Source: Ahrensia sp. (lineage in GTDB: Bacteria; Pseudomonadota; Alphaproteobacteria; Rhizobiales; Rhizobiaceae). From it: DNA of 6,323 nucleotides. The notes beneath the pieces were generated by a model, which ran no database searches, had not been told where the DNA came from, and was given only the letters and a program-made list of their open reading frames with translations. A program made the translations under genes and the position numbers. Of this stretch, positions 1-6,323 are shown piece by piece (position 1 is the first letter of the stretch; each line of letters starts with the position of its first letter). Where the stretch lies: the NCBI GenBank assembly GCA_003233475.1, contig QILU01000133.1:1-6323 (forward strand), read 5' to 3'.

Positions 1-933
1 AATTATGCCAAATCGGTTTCAGTATCGGCTCCCGATAGCAACCCTGTCGCCAATGTTTCCCGTTCTTCCAGCGATTTGAAAGAGCAGGCGATAAATGTAG
101 TCGCTATGCCAAAACCGCGCGCCAAAAAAGTGGTCTCCGCGACGGTCAAGAAAGTGGCCTCTGCAAAGGTAGAGCAAATTCCAGCGCCGGCACCTGCAAT
201 TACGGCAGCAAAAGGTGGGGATTACGTTGTTCAGTCCGGTGACACACTGTCTCGGGTGGCTAGACGTCAAGGTGTTTCAGTTGCTGCTTTGCGCGCCTTC
301 AACGGGTTGGATAAAGACAGCCTGCAAATTGGCCAGAGTTTGCGCATTCCACCCGCTGGAAAAACCGTTATTGCAGCAAACAAGCAGAAAAAATCAATCG
401 ACCCGATATCCACCGGCAGTATTGTCAGTGCGCAGAGCAAAAAGAAGCCGGTGAAGCCGGTTTATTCGGCACCTGTAGAGCAATCTTCTCCCCTGGAACA
501 ATCTTCCATTGCCGCGCGCGCCAGCGAAAAAGTTGAGACCGTTGCGAAAACCAGCGCAGGCAGCTTTCGTTGGCCGGCCCGGGGCCGGATAATTTCGAAA
601 TTTGGCCAACGCACTTCTACTGGAGTGAACGACGGCATTGATATTTCCATGCCTGTTGGAACCCCAATTAAGGCTAGCGAGAACGGCACCGTGATCTATT
701 CCGGCTCCGAGTTGGAAGATTTTGGTAAACTTATTCTGCTGAGCCATGAAGGCGGATGGGTGACGGCTTATGCCCATGCAAGCGCTACGCTGGTACGGCG
801 AGGCGACAAGGTGCGGCGCGGACAGGTGATCGCAAAATCCGGGCGTTCCGGAAACGCCACATCGCCAATTTTGCATTTTGAAATCCGCAAAAACTCACAA
901 CCAATCAATCCGCTAAAGCAATTGGGCAAGTAG
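1..933 (+). CDS. nlpD: NlpD/DipM-like LysM + degenerate LytM (M23) protein, 5' end missing
   Basis: The frame is open from base 1 to the TAG at 931-933, giving 310 visible residues. The gene therefore begins upstream of the window, and the internal TTG at 76 or ATG at 106 need not be the start. A low-complexity Ala/Lys/Pro/Val linker is followed by one LysM peptidoglycan-binding repeat (nt 223-351, from YVVQSGDTLS to IGQSLRIP). A second linker leads to a C-terminal LytM/M23 domain (about nt 570-915). The usual HxxxD motif reads N-D-G-I-D (visible residues 210-214) and the usual HxH reads I-L-H (290-292). D214, H259 (in YAHA) and H292 remain, but one zinc-ligand His and one catalytic His are lost. 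E. coli NlpD and Caulobacter DipM are degenerate in a similar way and activate amidases that split septal peptidoglycan. The role here is inferred from that. The N-terminal lipobox or signal lies outside the window, so NlpD and DipM cannot be told apart. Confidence 0.85.
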   Translation, partial: NYAKSVSVSAPDSNPVANVSRSSSDLKEQAINVVAMPKPRAKKVVSATVKKVASAKVEQIPAPAPAITAAKGGDYVVQSGDTLSRVARRQGVSVAALRAFNGLDKDSLQIGQSLRIPPAGKTVIAANKQKKSIDPISTGSIVSAQSKKKPVKPVYSAPVEQSSPLEQSSIAARASEKVETVAKTSAGSFRWPARGRIISKFGQRTSTGVNDGIDISMPVGTPIKASENGTVIYSGSELEDFGKLILLSHEGGWVTAYAHASATLVRRGDKVRRGQVIAKSGRSGNATSPILHFEIRKNSQPINPLKQLGK

Positions 934-941
934 AGCCGTTC

Positions 942-967
942 TCCTTTTGATGGTACCATCAAAAGGA
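942..967. repeat. 26-base perfect palindrome after the nlpD-like stop
   Basis: The half TCCTTTTGATGGT is followed directly by its exact reverse complement, centred on GGTACC at 952-957. As RNA it would form an 11-bp stem closed by a GUAC tetraloop, 8 nt after the stop codon. No T-run follows on either strand, so it is not a standard intrinsic terminator. It could be a 3'-end-stabilising hairpin, an operator for a dimeric regulator (the core TGGTACCA fits the loose TNGT/ACNA pattern of some GntR-family sites), or a dispersed palindromic repeat. The symmetry is seen directly; the function is unknown. Confidence 0.8.
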
Positions 968-980
968 TAAGGAACCGCGT

Positions 981-1037
981 AAAAACAAAACTTTGGAGTC
1001 GTTCAGCGTTTCTATGAAACGCTGAACGACTCCAAAG
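981..1037 (-). terminator. Strong hairpin with T-run, terminator-like on the minus strand
   Basis: Positions 991-1012 and 1016-1037 are exact reverse complements (22 bp) separated only by TAT. On the plus strand the hairpin is preceded by AAAAACAAAA (981-990) and followed by GCAGGCC. Read on the minus strand, the same hairpin is followed by TTTTGTTTTT, which is the layout of an intrinsic terminator for leftward transcription. No minus-strand gene is recognisable to its right in this window. It may instead end a small minus-strand RNA, be left over from a rearrangement, or be a mobile palindromic repeat. It could still slow plus-strand transcription leaving the nlpD-like gene. The hairpin itself is certain; its role is not. 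Confidence 0.55.
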
Positions 1038-1092
1038 GCAGGCCATAATTTCAAACTGCACAATATCTGCTGACAAGTGTTCAGTAATCGCT

Positions 1093-1131
1093 AAGGGTAC
1101 CCCGTGACAACGGGGCGCCCTTTGTGTATTT
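1093..1131 (+). terminator. GC-rich hairpin upstream of pyrH (terminator or leader structure)
   Basis: The arms 1093-1105 (AAGGGTACCCCGT) and 1110-1122 (ACGGGGCGCCCTT) pair around a GACA loop, with one A-C mismatch and one G-U pair. The downstream sequence TTTGTGTATTT is only moderately T-rich. This fits a weak intrinsic terminator for transcription arriving from the left, or a structured pyrH leader ending 46 nt before the start codon. A possible but poor promoter (CTGACA at 1070-1075, TAAGGG at 1092-1097) lies just before it, and I do not rely on it. Confidence 0.45.
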
Positions 1132-1168
1132 CAGGGGTAACTCAGCCAGACAGGGGCAATTAGATTCG

Positions 1169-1888
1169 ATGAGCAAACCAGTTTTTGCCCGCATATTGTA
1201 TAAAATATCCGGCGAAGCCCTGATGGGAAAACAGAGCTTTGGGATTGATCCGGATATAGTTTCCAAAGTGGTTGATGATATTGTTGAAGCATCCAAATTG
1301 GGGGTTTCAATCGCGCTTGTGGTAGGGGGCGGGAATATTTTTCGCGGAGTCGCGCTTGCCGCCAAGGGGGCGGACAGGGTTACCGGTGATCAAATGGGCA
1401 TGCTCGCCATAATAATGAATGCGCTTTCCCTGCGGATGGAATTTGATAAACGCGGCGTAAAGGCCACCGTACTTTCAGGGCTGTCGGTTCCGCAGGTTTG
1501 CGATAGTTTTACCCAGCGCGGTTTAATTGAAGCAAGAGAGCGTGGGGACATCATTATTTTTGCCGGAGGCACCGGCTCCCCGTATTTTACGTCAGACACC
1601 GCAGCCGCCCTACGGGCTGCAGAATTTGGTGCTGAGGCGATATTTAAGGGAACCCAGGTGGATGGGGTTTACAGTGCAGACCCCAAAAAGGATGCAACCG
1701 CCAAGCGGTTTGACACCTTAAGCCATGATGATGTGCTGGAAAAAAACTTAGGCATTATGGATGCGGCAGCCGTGGCACTGGCCCGGGACAACAAAATAGA
1801 TGTGGTGGTGTTTTCCATTCATCAAAAGGGCGAACTGGCGCGGGTCTTATGCGGGCAGGGGACATTTACACGTATTTCCACTTCATAA
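1169..1888 (+). CDS. pyrH: UMP kinase (uridylate kinase)
   Basis: This cytoplasmic enzyme phosphorylates UMP to UDP with ATP in pyrimidine nucleotide synthesis. It is a 239-residue member of the amino-acid-kinase fold, the usual bacterial length. Visible motifs are KISGEALMG (12-20), the glycine loop GGGNIFRG (53-60), GDQMGMLA (73-80), GGTGSPYFTSDTA (133-145; many homologues have GTGNPFFTTD) and KGTQVDGVYSADP (160-172). The ATG at 1169 is chosen because MSKPVFARILYKISGEAL matches the usual family N-terminus. The in-frame ATG at 1124 would add 15 unconserved residues and abuts the upstream hairpin. The ribosome site is poor: AGGGG at 1152-1156 is 12 nt from the ATG. frr follows after 97 bp. 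The usual upstream partners rpsB and tsf are absent. The bacterial enzyme is typically hexameric and feedback-regulated by UTP; this is family knowledge. Confidence 0.96.
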   Translation: MSKPVFARILYKISGEALMGKQSFGIDPDIVSKVVDDIVEASKLGVSIALVVGGGNIFRGVALAAKGADRVTGDQMGMLAIIMNALSLRMEFDKRGVKATVLSGLSVPQVCDSFTQRGLIEARERGDIIIFAGGTGSPYFTSDTAAALRAAEFGAEAIFKGTQVDGVYSADPKKDATAKRFDTLSHDDVLEKNLGIMDAAAVALARDNKIDVVVFSIHQKGELARVLCGQGTFTRISTS

Positions 1889-1985
1889 ACAAACAAGCGA
1901 GTAAGCGGCGGGTAAGGTTTTTGAGGCAAATTGGTTTTCAAATATCGGCCACGAACTCCAGAGAGATAAATAAAGGAAAATCATT

Positions 1986-2546
1986 ATGGCAGATACAGTT
2001 GATCTCTTGGACGTGAAGAGACGGATGGAAGCTTCTATCACTTCGTTCTCAAAAGACCTAGCCGGGCTGCGCACCGGGCGTGCTTCAGCCGCATTGCTTG
2101 ACCCGGTAATGGTTGATGCCTATGGGCAGAAAATGCCGTTAAATCAGGTTGCCAATGTGAGCGCGCCTGAACCAAAACTCATCACTGTGCAAATATGGGA
2201 TAAGTCCATGGTTGGTCCGGTTGAAAAAGCCGTGCGTGAAGCAGGGCTCGGATTGAGCCCGGTGGTGGATGGACAAAGCCTGCGTATCCCGTTGCCGGAT
2301 TTGAATGAAGAACGCCGCCGTGAGCTGGTTAAAGTTGCCAAAGGCTACGCAGAGGACGCCAAGGTCGCCATTCGCCATGTTCGTCGGGATGCTATGGAAA
2401 TTTTGAAAAAGGCTGAAAAAGACAAGGAGATTGGTCAGGATGACGCCCGCGCGGATTCCGATAAAGTTCAAAAAATGACCGATGAGCTGGTTGCTGAAAT
2501 AGATACAGTGCTTGCTGCAAAAGAAAACGAAATTATGCAGGTTTAA
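1986..2546 (+). CDS. frr: Ribosome recycling factor
   Basis: RRF works with EF-G to split the post-termination ribosome and free it from mRNA. The protein has 186 residues, the standard length, with the expected order: an N-terminal helix with [13 protein letters not shown] (27-39), the small beta domain (roughly 31-104, including [13 protein letters not shown] and the [13 protein letters not shown] edge), then two long charged helices. The conserved Arg-rich segment IRHVRRDA (129-136) contains the arginines known to be important for ribosome binding. The start is firm: AAAGGA at 1972-1977 lies 8 nt before the ATG, and [18 protein letters not shown] fits the family. It lies 97 bp after pyrH and 48 bp before uppS, and pyrH-frr is one of the most conserved bacterial gene pairs. 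No promoter is evident in the pyrH-frr gap, so co-transcription is likely. Confidence 0.97.
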   Translation: MADTVDLLDVKRRMEASITSFSKDLAGLRTGRASAALLDPVMVDAYGQKMPLNQVANVSAPEPKLITVQIWDKSMVGPVEKAVREAGLGLSPVVDGQSLRIPLPDLNEERRRELVKVAKGYAEDAKVAIRHVRRDAMEILKKAEKDKEIGQDDARADSDKVQKMTDELVAEIDTVLAAKENEIMQV

Positions 2547-2594
2547 CCCTGTTGTTTTGTAAAAAACGCTTACTGATTTAAGGAATGGCGGCAT

Positions 2595-3368
2595 ATGCCC
2601 GGCAAAGTATCTTTATCAATATCAGATAGCCCGCAATTGGGAAGCGGGGAGCTTGTGGTGCCCAGACATGTGGCCATCATAATGGACGGCAATGGCCGTT
2701 GGGCGCAGGCAAGAGGCTTGCCGCGAACCCATGGGCACCGAAAAGGGGTCGAAGCCGTTCGCGCTGCCGTTCGCGCAGCGGGAGAACTGGGAATAAAAAC
2801 CCTGACATTGTTTTCGTTTTCATCTGAAAACTGGAGCCGCCCGGCTGAGGAAGTCAGTGAGTTGATGGGGTTGCTAAAACTGTTTATTCGCCGGGATCTC
2901 GCAGAACTGCACAAGGAAAATGTGCGAGTAAACATTATCGGGGCCAGGGATAATGTTCCCGGCGATATTCTTCCCCTGCTGGAGGAGGCTGAAAATCTCA
3001 CTCGAAATAATACCGCCACTCGGCTGGTTATCGCGTTTAATTACGGTGCTCGTGATGAAATAGTTCGCGCAACCAGAAAAATTGCCAGGCGAGTTGAGGC
3101 TGGGGAGTTGAGCGCGGATGATATTAACAATGAAATTCTTAGCGCCGCACTGGATACTGCTGAATGGAACGATCCGGATCTGATAATACGCACCTCTGGT
3201 GAAATGCGGCTTTCAAATTTCCTGTTATGGCAGGCGGCCTATTCTGAGTTTGTATTTCTTGATTGCCTGTGGCCCGATTTCGATAAATCGCATTTTGAAA
3301 ACGCACTGCGTGAGTATCACGCCCGCAACCGGCGCTTTGGAAGTGTGATTACCAAGGCTGGCGCGTGA
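2595..3368 (+). CDS. uppS: Undecaprenyl diphosphate synthase (cis-prenyltransferase)
   Basis: UppS adds eight isopentenyl units in cis to farnesyl diphosphate, making the C55 carrier used for peptidoglycan and polysaccharide export. The protein has 257 residues. Motifs are [13 protein letters not shown] (25-37; D31 matches the catalytic/Mg Asp26 of E. coli), GHRKG (47-51), [11 protein letters not shown] (73-83) and [20 protein letters not shown] (199-218). In the last motif R199, R205, S207 and E218 correspond to E. coli R194, R200, S202 and E213, so the active site looks complete. The start is supported by AAGGA at 2580-2584, 10 nt before the ATG. An N-terminal tail of about 20 residues precedes the conserved core. 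Its stop overlaps the start of cdsA by 4 bases, so the two are probably translationally coupled. Confidence 0.96.
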   Translation: MPGKVSLSISDSPQLGSGELVVPRHVAIIMDGNGRWAQARGLPRTHGHRKGVEAVRAAVRAAGELGIKTLTLFSFSSENWSRPAEEVSELMGLLKLFIRRDLAELHKENVRVNIIGARDNVPGDILPLLEEAENLTRNNTATRLVIAFNYGARDEIVRATRKIARRVEAGELSADDINNEILSAALDTAEWNDPDLIIRTSGEMRLSNFLLWQAAYSEFVFLDCLWPDFDKSHFENALREYHARNRRFGSVITKAGA

Positions 3369-4189
3369 ATAATCAAAACACCAAATTGGGTTTTTTTGAA
3401 ACCGAACTGGGCCTGCGTATCCTGTCGGCCATTGTTTTGTTGGTCATTGCGCTTGGCATCAACTGGTGGGGGGGATTGCCCTTTACACTCATGTGCATCG
3501 CCCTGTCGGCGGTGCTGTTTTATGAATGGCAGGCGATGGTTCGCCGAACCCCGTTTGATGGGACAGAAGCGCTGCTTACCGCAGGTTTTGGAGCCATATT
3601 ACTTGCGTCCCTGTTCGGGGTTGGCGGCGGGGTTCTTATCTGGGTTTTGCTGGGGTTTCTCGCTCTTGGGCTGGCGCTTGAAGTATTGAGCCGCGGCGAA
3701 GAAAAATCTGATGTTCGCTGGATTGGGCTGGGTGCATTATACTGCGCCATTCCTGCCATTGCTTTTCCCATTATTCGCAATGATGGGAGTTTTGCACTTT
3801 TGATGCTGGTGTTTTTTGTGGTCTGGGCGACAGATATTGCGGCTTATTTTTCCGGGCGACGGTTTGGCGGAGCGAAATTAATGCCGTCGGTTTCGCCCAA
3901 AAAAACCTGGTCGGGAGCTGTCGGCGGGCTCATAGGGGCAATAATTGTTGGCCTGATATTTCAAACCAGTGTGGCTTCATTTGAAGGGGGATACATATGG
4001 CTTCTCGCGGCGTTGCTCTCGATTGCCTCTCAAGCGGGAGATTTGTTTGAATCGTGGATAAAGCGCCTGTTTGATGTGAAGGATTCAAGCCAGCTCATTC
4101 CTGGTCACGGCGGTTTTTTGGACAGAGTGGATGGATTATTGGCCGCGGCAGTACCGGTGGCCGTAATGGTTGCCCTTAATGCCACATGA
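3365..4189 (+). CDS. cdsA: Phosphatidate cytidylyltransferase (CDP-diglyceride synthase)
   Basis: CdsA converts phosphatidic acid and CTP to CDP-diacylglycerol, the precursor of all phospholipids, at the inner membrane. The 274-residue protein is very hydrophobic, with about eight membrane segments. It carries the complete CDP-diglyceride synthase signature at residues 230-256: SWIKR, then KD at 239-240, PGHGGFLDR (246-254) and D256. An upstream conserved stretch reads [16 protein letters not shown]...SPKKTWSG. The start is GTG at 3365, sharing GTGA with the uppS stop. No in-frame ATG occurs before the conserved N-terminal helix, and AAGG at 3354-3357 sits 7 nt upstream. Translation is probably coupled to uppS. 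In many alphaproteobacteria dxr follows, but here rseP follows after 114 bp. Confidence 0.95.
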   Translation: MNNQNTKLGFFETELGLRILSAIVLLVIALGINWWGGLPFTLMCIALSAVLFYEWQAMVRRTPFDGTEALLTAGFGAILLASLFGVGGGVLIWVLLGFLALGLALEVLSRGEEKSDVRWIGLGALYCAIPAIAFPIIRNDGSFALLMLVFFVVWATDIAAYFSGRRFGGAKLMPSVSPKKTWSGAVGGLIGAIIVGLIFQTSVASFEGGYIWLLAALLSIASQAGDLFESWIKRLFDVKDSSQLIPGHGGFLDRVDGLLAAAVPVAVMVALNAT

Positions 4190-4303
4190 AAGTGATACAA
4201 AATTAATACAACCGTCACATCTTGGACCAACTTCAAACCCAGGAAACAATGGTAACTGAAACAAACAATTTTTAAGTTAAGCGACGAATTCGGATAGATA
4301 TTT
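4190..4303. other. AT-rich cdsA-rseP gap with a possible 8-codon mini-ORF
   Basis: This 114-bp gap sits where many related genomes carry dxr, and no DXR remnant can be recognised. It contains AGGAAACA directly before ATG 4249, which opens a frame reading MVTETNNF and stopping at 4273-4275, 28 nt before rseP. Its ribosome site looks better than that of rseP itself, so a leader peptide or coupling role is possible, but an ORF this short often arises by chance. No clear promoter or terminator is seen. Confidence 0.3.
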
Positions 4304-5455
4304 ATGGACTTTTTTTCTGCACCACTGACAGTTTTTGATTTTCTGTTAACGAAAGTCATTCCGTTTATTTTTGTATTGTCGATTGTGATTTTCTTTCATG
4401 AGTTGGGCCATTTTCTTGTGGCGCGTTGGAACAAGGTTAAGGTGGAAGCCTTTGCGCTTGGGTTCGGCCCCGAATTATTTGGCTTTTATGACAAGCGCAA
4501 AACGCGCTGGAAGTTGTGCGCTATTCCGCTTGGGGGATATGTGAAATTTCACGGGGATGCGGATGCCACCAGCAAGCCCGACCGGGAAGCTTTGGAAAAT
4601 ATGGATGCGAATGAGCGGGAAGGGGCCTTTGAAGATAAAGCTCTGTGGCGGCGCGCGTCAGTCGTTGCCGCCGGGCCTATGGCTAATTTCATTCTGGCAA
4701 GTGTGATTTATACGGCCCTGTTCATGTATTATGGGGATTCGCGTCTTGCGCCCATTGTCGGCGTTGTACAGGAAAACTCGGCCGCACAAGAAGCCGGTAT
4801 CGCAGTCGGCGACCGGGTGGTGTCTATTCAGGGCAACAAAATAATTGGCTTCGAAGAAATTGGCCGCTACACCTATATCGGAACCGGCGATAGCCTTGAA
4901 TTCGGCCTGTTGCGGGATGGAAAAGAAATAACCATAAATCTCATCCCACGCATGACCACCCGCAAGGATCAGTTTGGGAACGAATATTCAACCGGCCTGG
5001 TTGGTATCGGGCCAGACCAGTCCCCTGAAAACTTTGAACGCTTTAAGCTGGGGCCTGTGGACGCATTTATTAAAAGCCTGGATGCAATCGGCCAAACTAT
5101 CACCCGTACCTATCATTTCATTCGCGAATTGATCCAGGGAAAACAGGATTCCAAACAATTGCGCGGGCCGTTGGGCATTGGTCATATAACCTCGCAGGTG
5201 GCAACTTTGGGGATTATTCAATTAATCGGCCTTGCCGCGGCACTTTCTGTGAGTATCGGGATTATGAATCTCCTGCCGATTCCCATGCTGGATGGCGGGC
5301 ACTTGATGTTTTACGCCTATGAGGCCGTGAGGGGAAAAGCTCTATCGCCAAAATCTCAGGATATTGCCTTTCGCATCGGGGTGACTTGCGTTTTGATGTT
5401 GATGCTATTTGCAACGTTTAACGATGTCCGGCGAATTTTCAGCTCATTTGGCTAA
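4304..5455 (+). CDS. rseP: RIP metalloprotease, site-2 protease family (RseP/MmpA)
   Basis: This inner-membrane zinc protease cuts substrates within the membrane; known family roles include anti-sigma factor release, PodJ processing by Caulobacter MmpA, and signal-peptide clearance. The protein has 383 residues with HELGH at 32-36 in the first membrane helix, GPMANF (124-129) and the second metal motif MLDGGH (328-333, D330) after NLLPIP. One PDZ domain covers about 147-218. E. coli RseP has two PDZ domains and about 450 residues, so this is the short alphaproteobacterial form. The start ATG follows an in-frame TAG at 4295-4297, so it is the first possible ATG, but the ribosome site (GGATAG) is weak. 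Further membrane helices lie near 121-145, 300-325 and 353-372. bamA comes next, after a long gap. Confidence 0.95.
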   Translation: MDFFSAPLTVFDFLLTKVIPFIFVLSIVIFFHELGHFLVARWNKVKVEAFALGFGPELFGFYDKRKTRWKLCAIPLGGYVKFHGDADATSKPDREALENMDANEREGAFEDKALWRRASVVAAGPMANFILASVIYTALFMYYGDSRLAPIVGVVQENSAAQEAGIAVGDRVVSIQGNKIIGFEEIGRYTYIGTGDSLEFGLLRDGKEITINLIPRMTTRKDQFGNEYSTGLVGIGPDQSPENFERFKLGPVDAFIKSLDAIGQTITRTYHFIRELIQGKQDSKQLRGPLGIGHITSQVATLGIIQLIGLAAALSVSIGIMNLLPIPMLDGGHLMFYAYEAVRGKALSPKSQDIAFRIGVTCVLMLMLFATFNDVRRIFSSFG

Positions 5456-5790
5456 AATCCACAAGAATCGATAGATTCGCTAAAATTTTAGCAATACCGC
5501 CGAATTCATTGCATTTTTTCTGCAATCTCCCGGAAAATATGCCAAAGAAGCGGTGGAATATTAACCCTTCATTTACTAATAACCCACGCGGTGTTGCGAT
5601 TTCATCCCTATGGAAAGAATTTGGTCATACATTGGGATAAGAGTGGTTGCACTGGTAAAAAAAGACTGTACAAACAATTAAGCATTGTTGAAATCTGCCG
5701 TAATTTAACTGCATTTCACGTGCCAAACGAAATTCAATTTTGGGGCAAGCAAATATGCCCGCATACCTAGTTTGAGAGCAAGAGCCTTTT
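5456..5790. promoter_or_regulatory. 335-bp rseP-bamA intergenic region with dyads and candidate control sites
   Basis: No convincing gene is visible; the longer frames crossing it are shadows. It is AT-rich and holds several small symmetries: GAATC-GATA-GATTC (5465-5478), the 14-base palindrome GCTAAAATTTTAGC (5479-5492) and ATTGCA/TGCAAT around TTTTTTC (5508-5526). TTAACCCTTCATTTAC at 5561-5576 resembles the alphaproteobacterial CtrA site TTAA-N7-TTAA with one mismatch, followed by AATAACCC. A possible sigma-70-type promoter is TTGCAC (5647-5652), a 16-base spacer and TACAAA (5669-5674). The length suggests that bamA has its own promoter and a 5' leader. All of these sites are weak individually. 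Confidence 0.35.
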
Positions 5791-6323
5791 ATGATTTCTT
5801 CGTTCCCCTTCTTTACCCGAATGATTGTTTCATTTGCGCGGGTATTCGCTGTAATTCTTGTGCTTGCCGGGGCGTCTGCCACAACCGGTCTCGCGCTATT
5901 GGAAGCAACCACCACGACAGCCTCTGCGGCGGTGGTAAGTTCCATCAGTGTTCGGGGGAACCAGCGCGTTGATGCGGAAACGGTTCGCTCCTATTTAACC
6001 ATCAAGCCCGGTCGCCGCTTTTCTTCTTTTGATACCGATGAATCATTGCGCCAGTTGTTTGCAACCGGCTTGTTTTCCGATGTGCGAATTGTTCAGCGTG
6101 GCAACACTTTGGTGGTTCAGGTTGAAGAAAATGCAACAATCAATCTGGTATTGTTTGAAGGCAATGACAAAGTAAAAGATGATCTGCTTAAACGTATCGT
6201 GCAGTCCAAAAGCCTTGGTATTTTCAGCCAGGAGAAACTGAGTAGCGATTTAGAGCGGGTTCGCGAGACGGTACGCCGTTCCGGCCGGGCCTCTTCAAAT
6301 GTTACGGCTCGTGTTGACCAGTT
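5791..6323 (+). CDS. bamA: Outer-membrane protein assembly factor BamA, 3' end outside window
   Basis: BamA is the essential Omp85 barrel that folds proteins into the outer membrane. The frame runs open from ATG 5791 to the window edge (177 codons) with no stop, so only the signal peptide and first POTRA domains are seen. The N-terminus has basic R10 and R17, a hydrophobic stretch VFAVILVLAGASA (18-30) and a Thr/Ala-rich end with a likely signal peptidase I site after TASA (residue 46), ahead of AVVSSISVRGNQRV. POTRA1 is clear: VRGNQRVDAETVRSYL, KPGRRF and LFATGLFSDVRI, then VEENATINLVLFEGN leading into POTRA2. The ATG at 5821 (residue 11) is an alternative start, but 5791 gives the fuller basic region. 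The ribosome site is weak (AGAG at 5781-5784). In related genomes lpxD, fabZ and lpxA usually follow. Confidence 0.93.
   Translation, partial: MISSFPFFTRMIVSFARVFAVILVLAGASATTGLALLEATTTTASAAVVSSISVRGNQRVDAETVRSYLTIKPGRRFSSFDTDESLRQLFATGLFSDVRIVQRGNTLVVQVEENATINLVLFEGNDKVKDDLLKRIVQSKSLGIFSQEKLSSDLERVRETVRRSGRASSNVTARVDQ

Noticed and set aside
76..105. TTG at 76 (or ATG at 106) as the true start of the nlpD-like gene
   Set aside because: The frame stays open to base 1 and the family needs an N-terminal signal or lipobox, so the gene is truncated by the window edge.
394..876. 160-codon minus-strand open frame opposite the nlpD-like gene
   Set aside because: It overlaps a clear LysM/LytM coding frame and its translation shows no recognisable domain; it is a shadow.
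1124..1168. Longer pyrH starting at ATG 1124
   Set aside because: The 15 extra residues do not resemble the UMP kinase N-terminus, and the site abuts the 3' arm of a hairpin. The ATG at 1169 matches the family start.
934..1168. Insertion sequence or MITE at the palindrome cluster
   Set aside because: The two dyads differ in sequence, no flanking target-site duplication was seen, and no transposase or terminal repeats bound the region.
1819..1830. CATCAAAAGG inside pyrH, matching the arm of the palindrome at 942-967
   Set aside because: It encodes part of a conserved-looking protein segment, has no inverted partner nearby, and a 10-base match is likely chance.
2139..3019. Minus-strand open frames opposite frr and uppS
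   Set aside because: Both lie antisense to well-conserved genes, lack family motifs and are best explained by the codon pattern of the real genes.
5772..5972. 66-codon plus-strand frame overlapping the bamA start
   Set aside because: It is out of frame with BamA, which has a clear signal peptide and POTRA motifs; the short frame has no support.
6090..6099. GTTCAGCGT in bamA, matching part of the 22-bp hairpin arm
   Set aside because: Only nine bases, within a coding frame and without a second arm; taken as coincidence.

Overview
The window is a housekeeping segment of an alphaproteobacterial chromosome, most likely from the order Hyphomicrobiales (Rhizobiales). This assignment rests on the gene order pyrH-frr-uppS-cdsA-rseP-bamA, the short single-PDZ RseP (MmpA-like), the UppS motif [10 protein letters not shown] and the BamA start region. 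By eye the base composition is close to half G+C. No genus is claimed. All genes lie on the plus strand.

Layout. Positions 1-933 hold the 3' part of a LysM + M23 (LytM) protein of the NlpD/DipM type. Its LytM domain has lost two of the four hallmark metal/catalytic residues, so it is probably an amidase activator and not a peptidase. Positions 934-1168 are non-coding and rich in structure: a 26-base perfect palindrome just after the stop, a 22-bp perfect hairpin followed on the minus strand by a T-rich run, and a GC-rich imperfect hairpin in front of pyrH. Then follow pyrH (UMP kinase), frr (ribosome recycling factor), uppS (undecaprenyl diphosphate synthase), cdsA (CDP-diglyceride synthase, GTG start overlapping the uppS stop) and rseP (site-2 protease). 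After a 335-bp AT-rich gap comes the 5' part of bamA, which runs off the right edge.

How the genes fit together. UMP kinase supplies UDP and UTP for nucleic acids and for UDP-sugars. UppS makes the C55 lipid carrier for peptidoglycan and other envelope polymers. CdsA makes CDP-diacylglycerol for all phospholipids. RseP carries out intramembrane proteolysis. BamA inserts outer-membrane proteins. The NlpD-like protein acts on peptidoglycan splitting during division. Apart from Frr (translation), this is an envelope-biogenesis block.

Departures from the common arrangement: no rpsB-tsf pair precedes pyrH, no dxr lies between cdsA and rseP, and the two gaps flanking the block carry unexplained dyad structure. 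I do not see a new multi-gene system here. The most unusual DNA is the palindrome/hairpin cluster at 942-1122.
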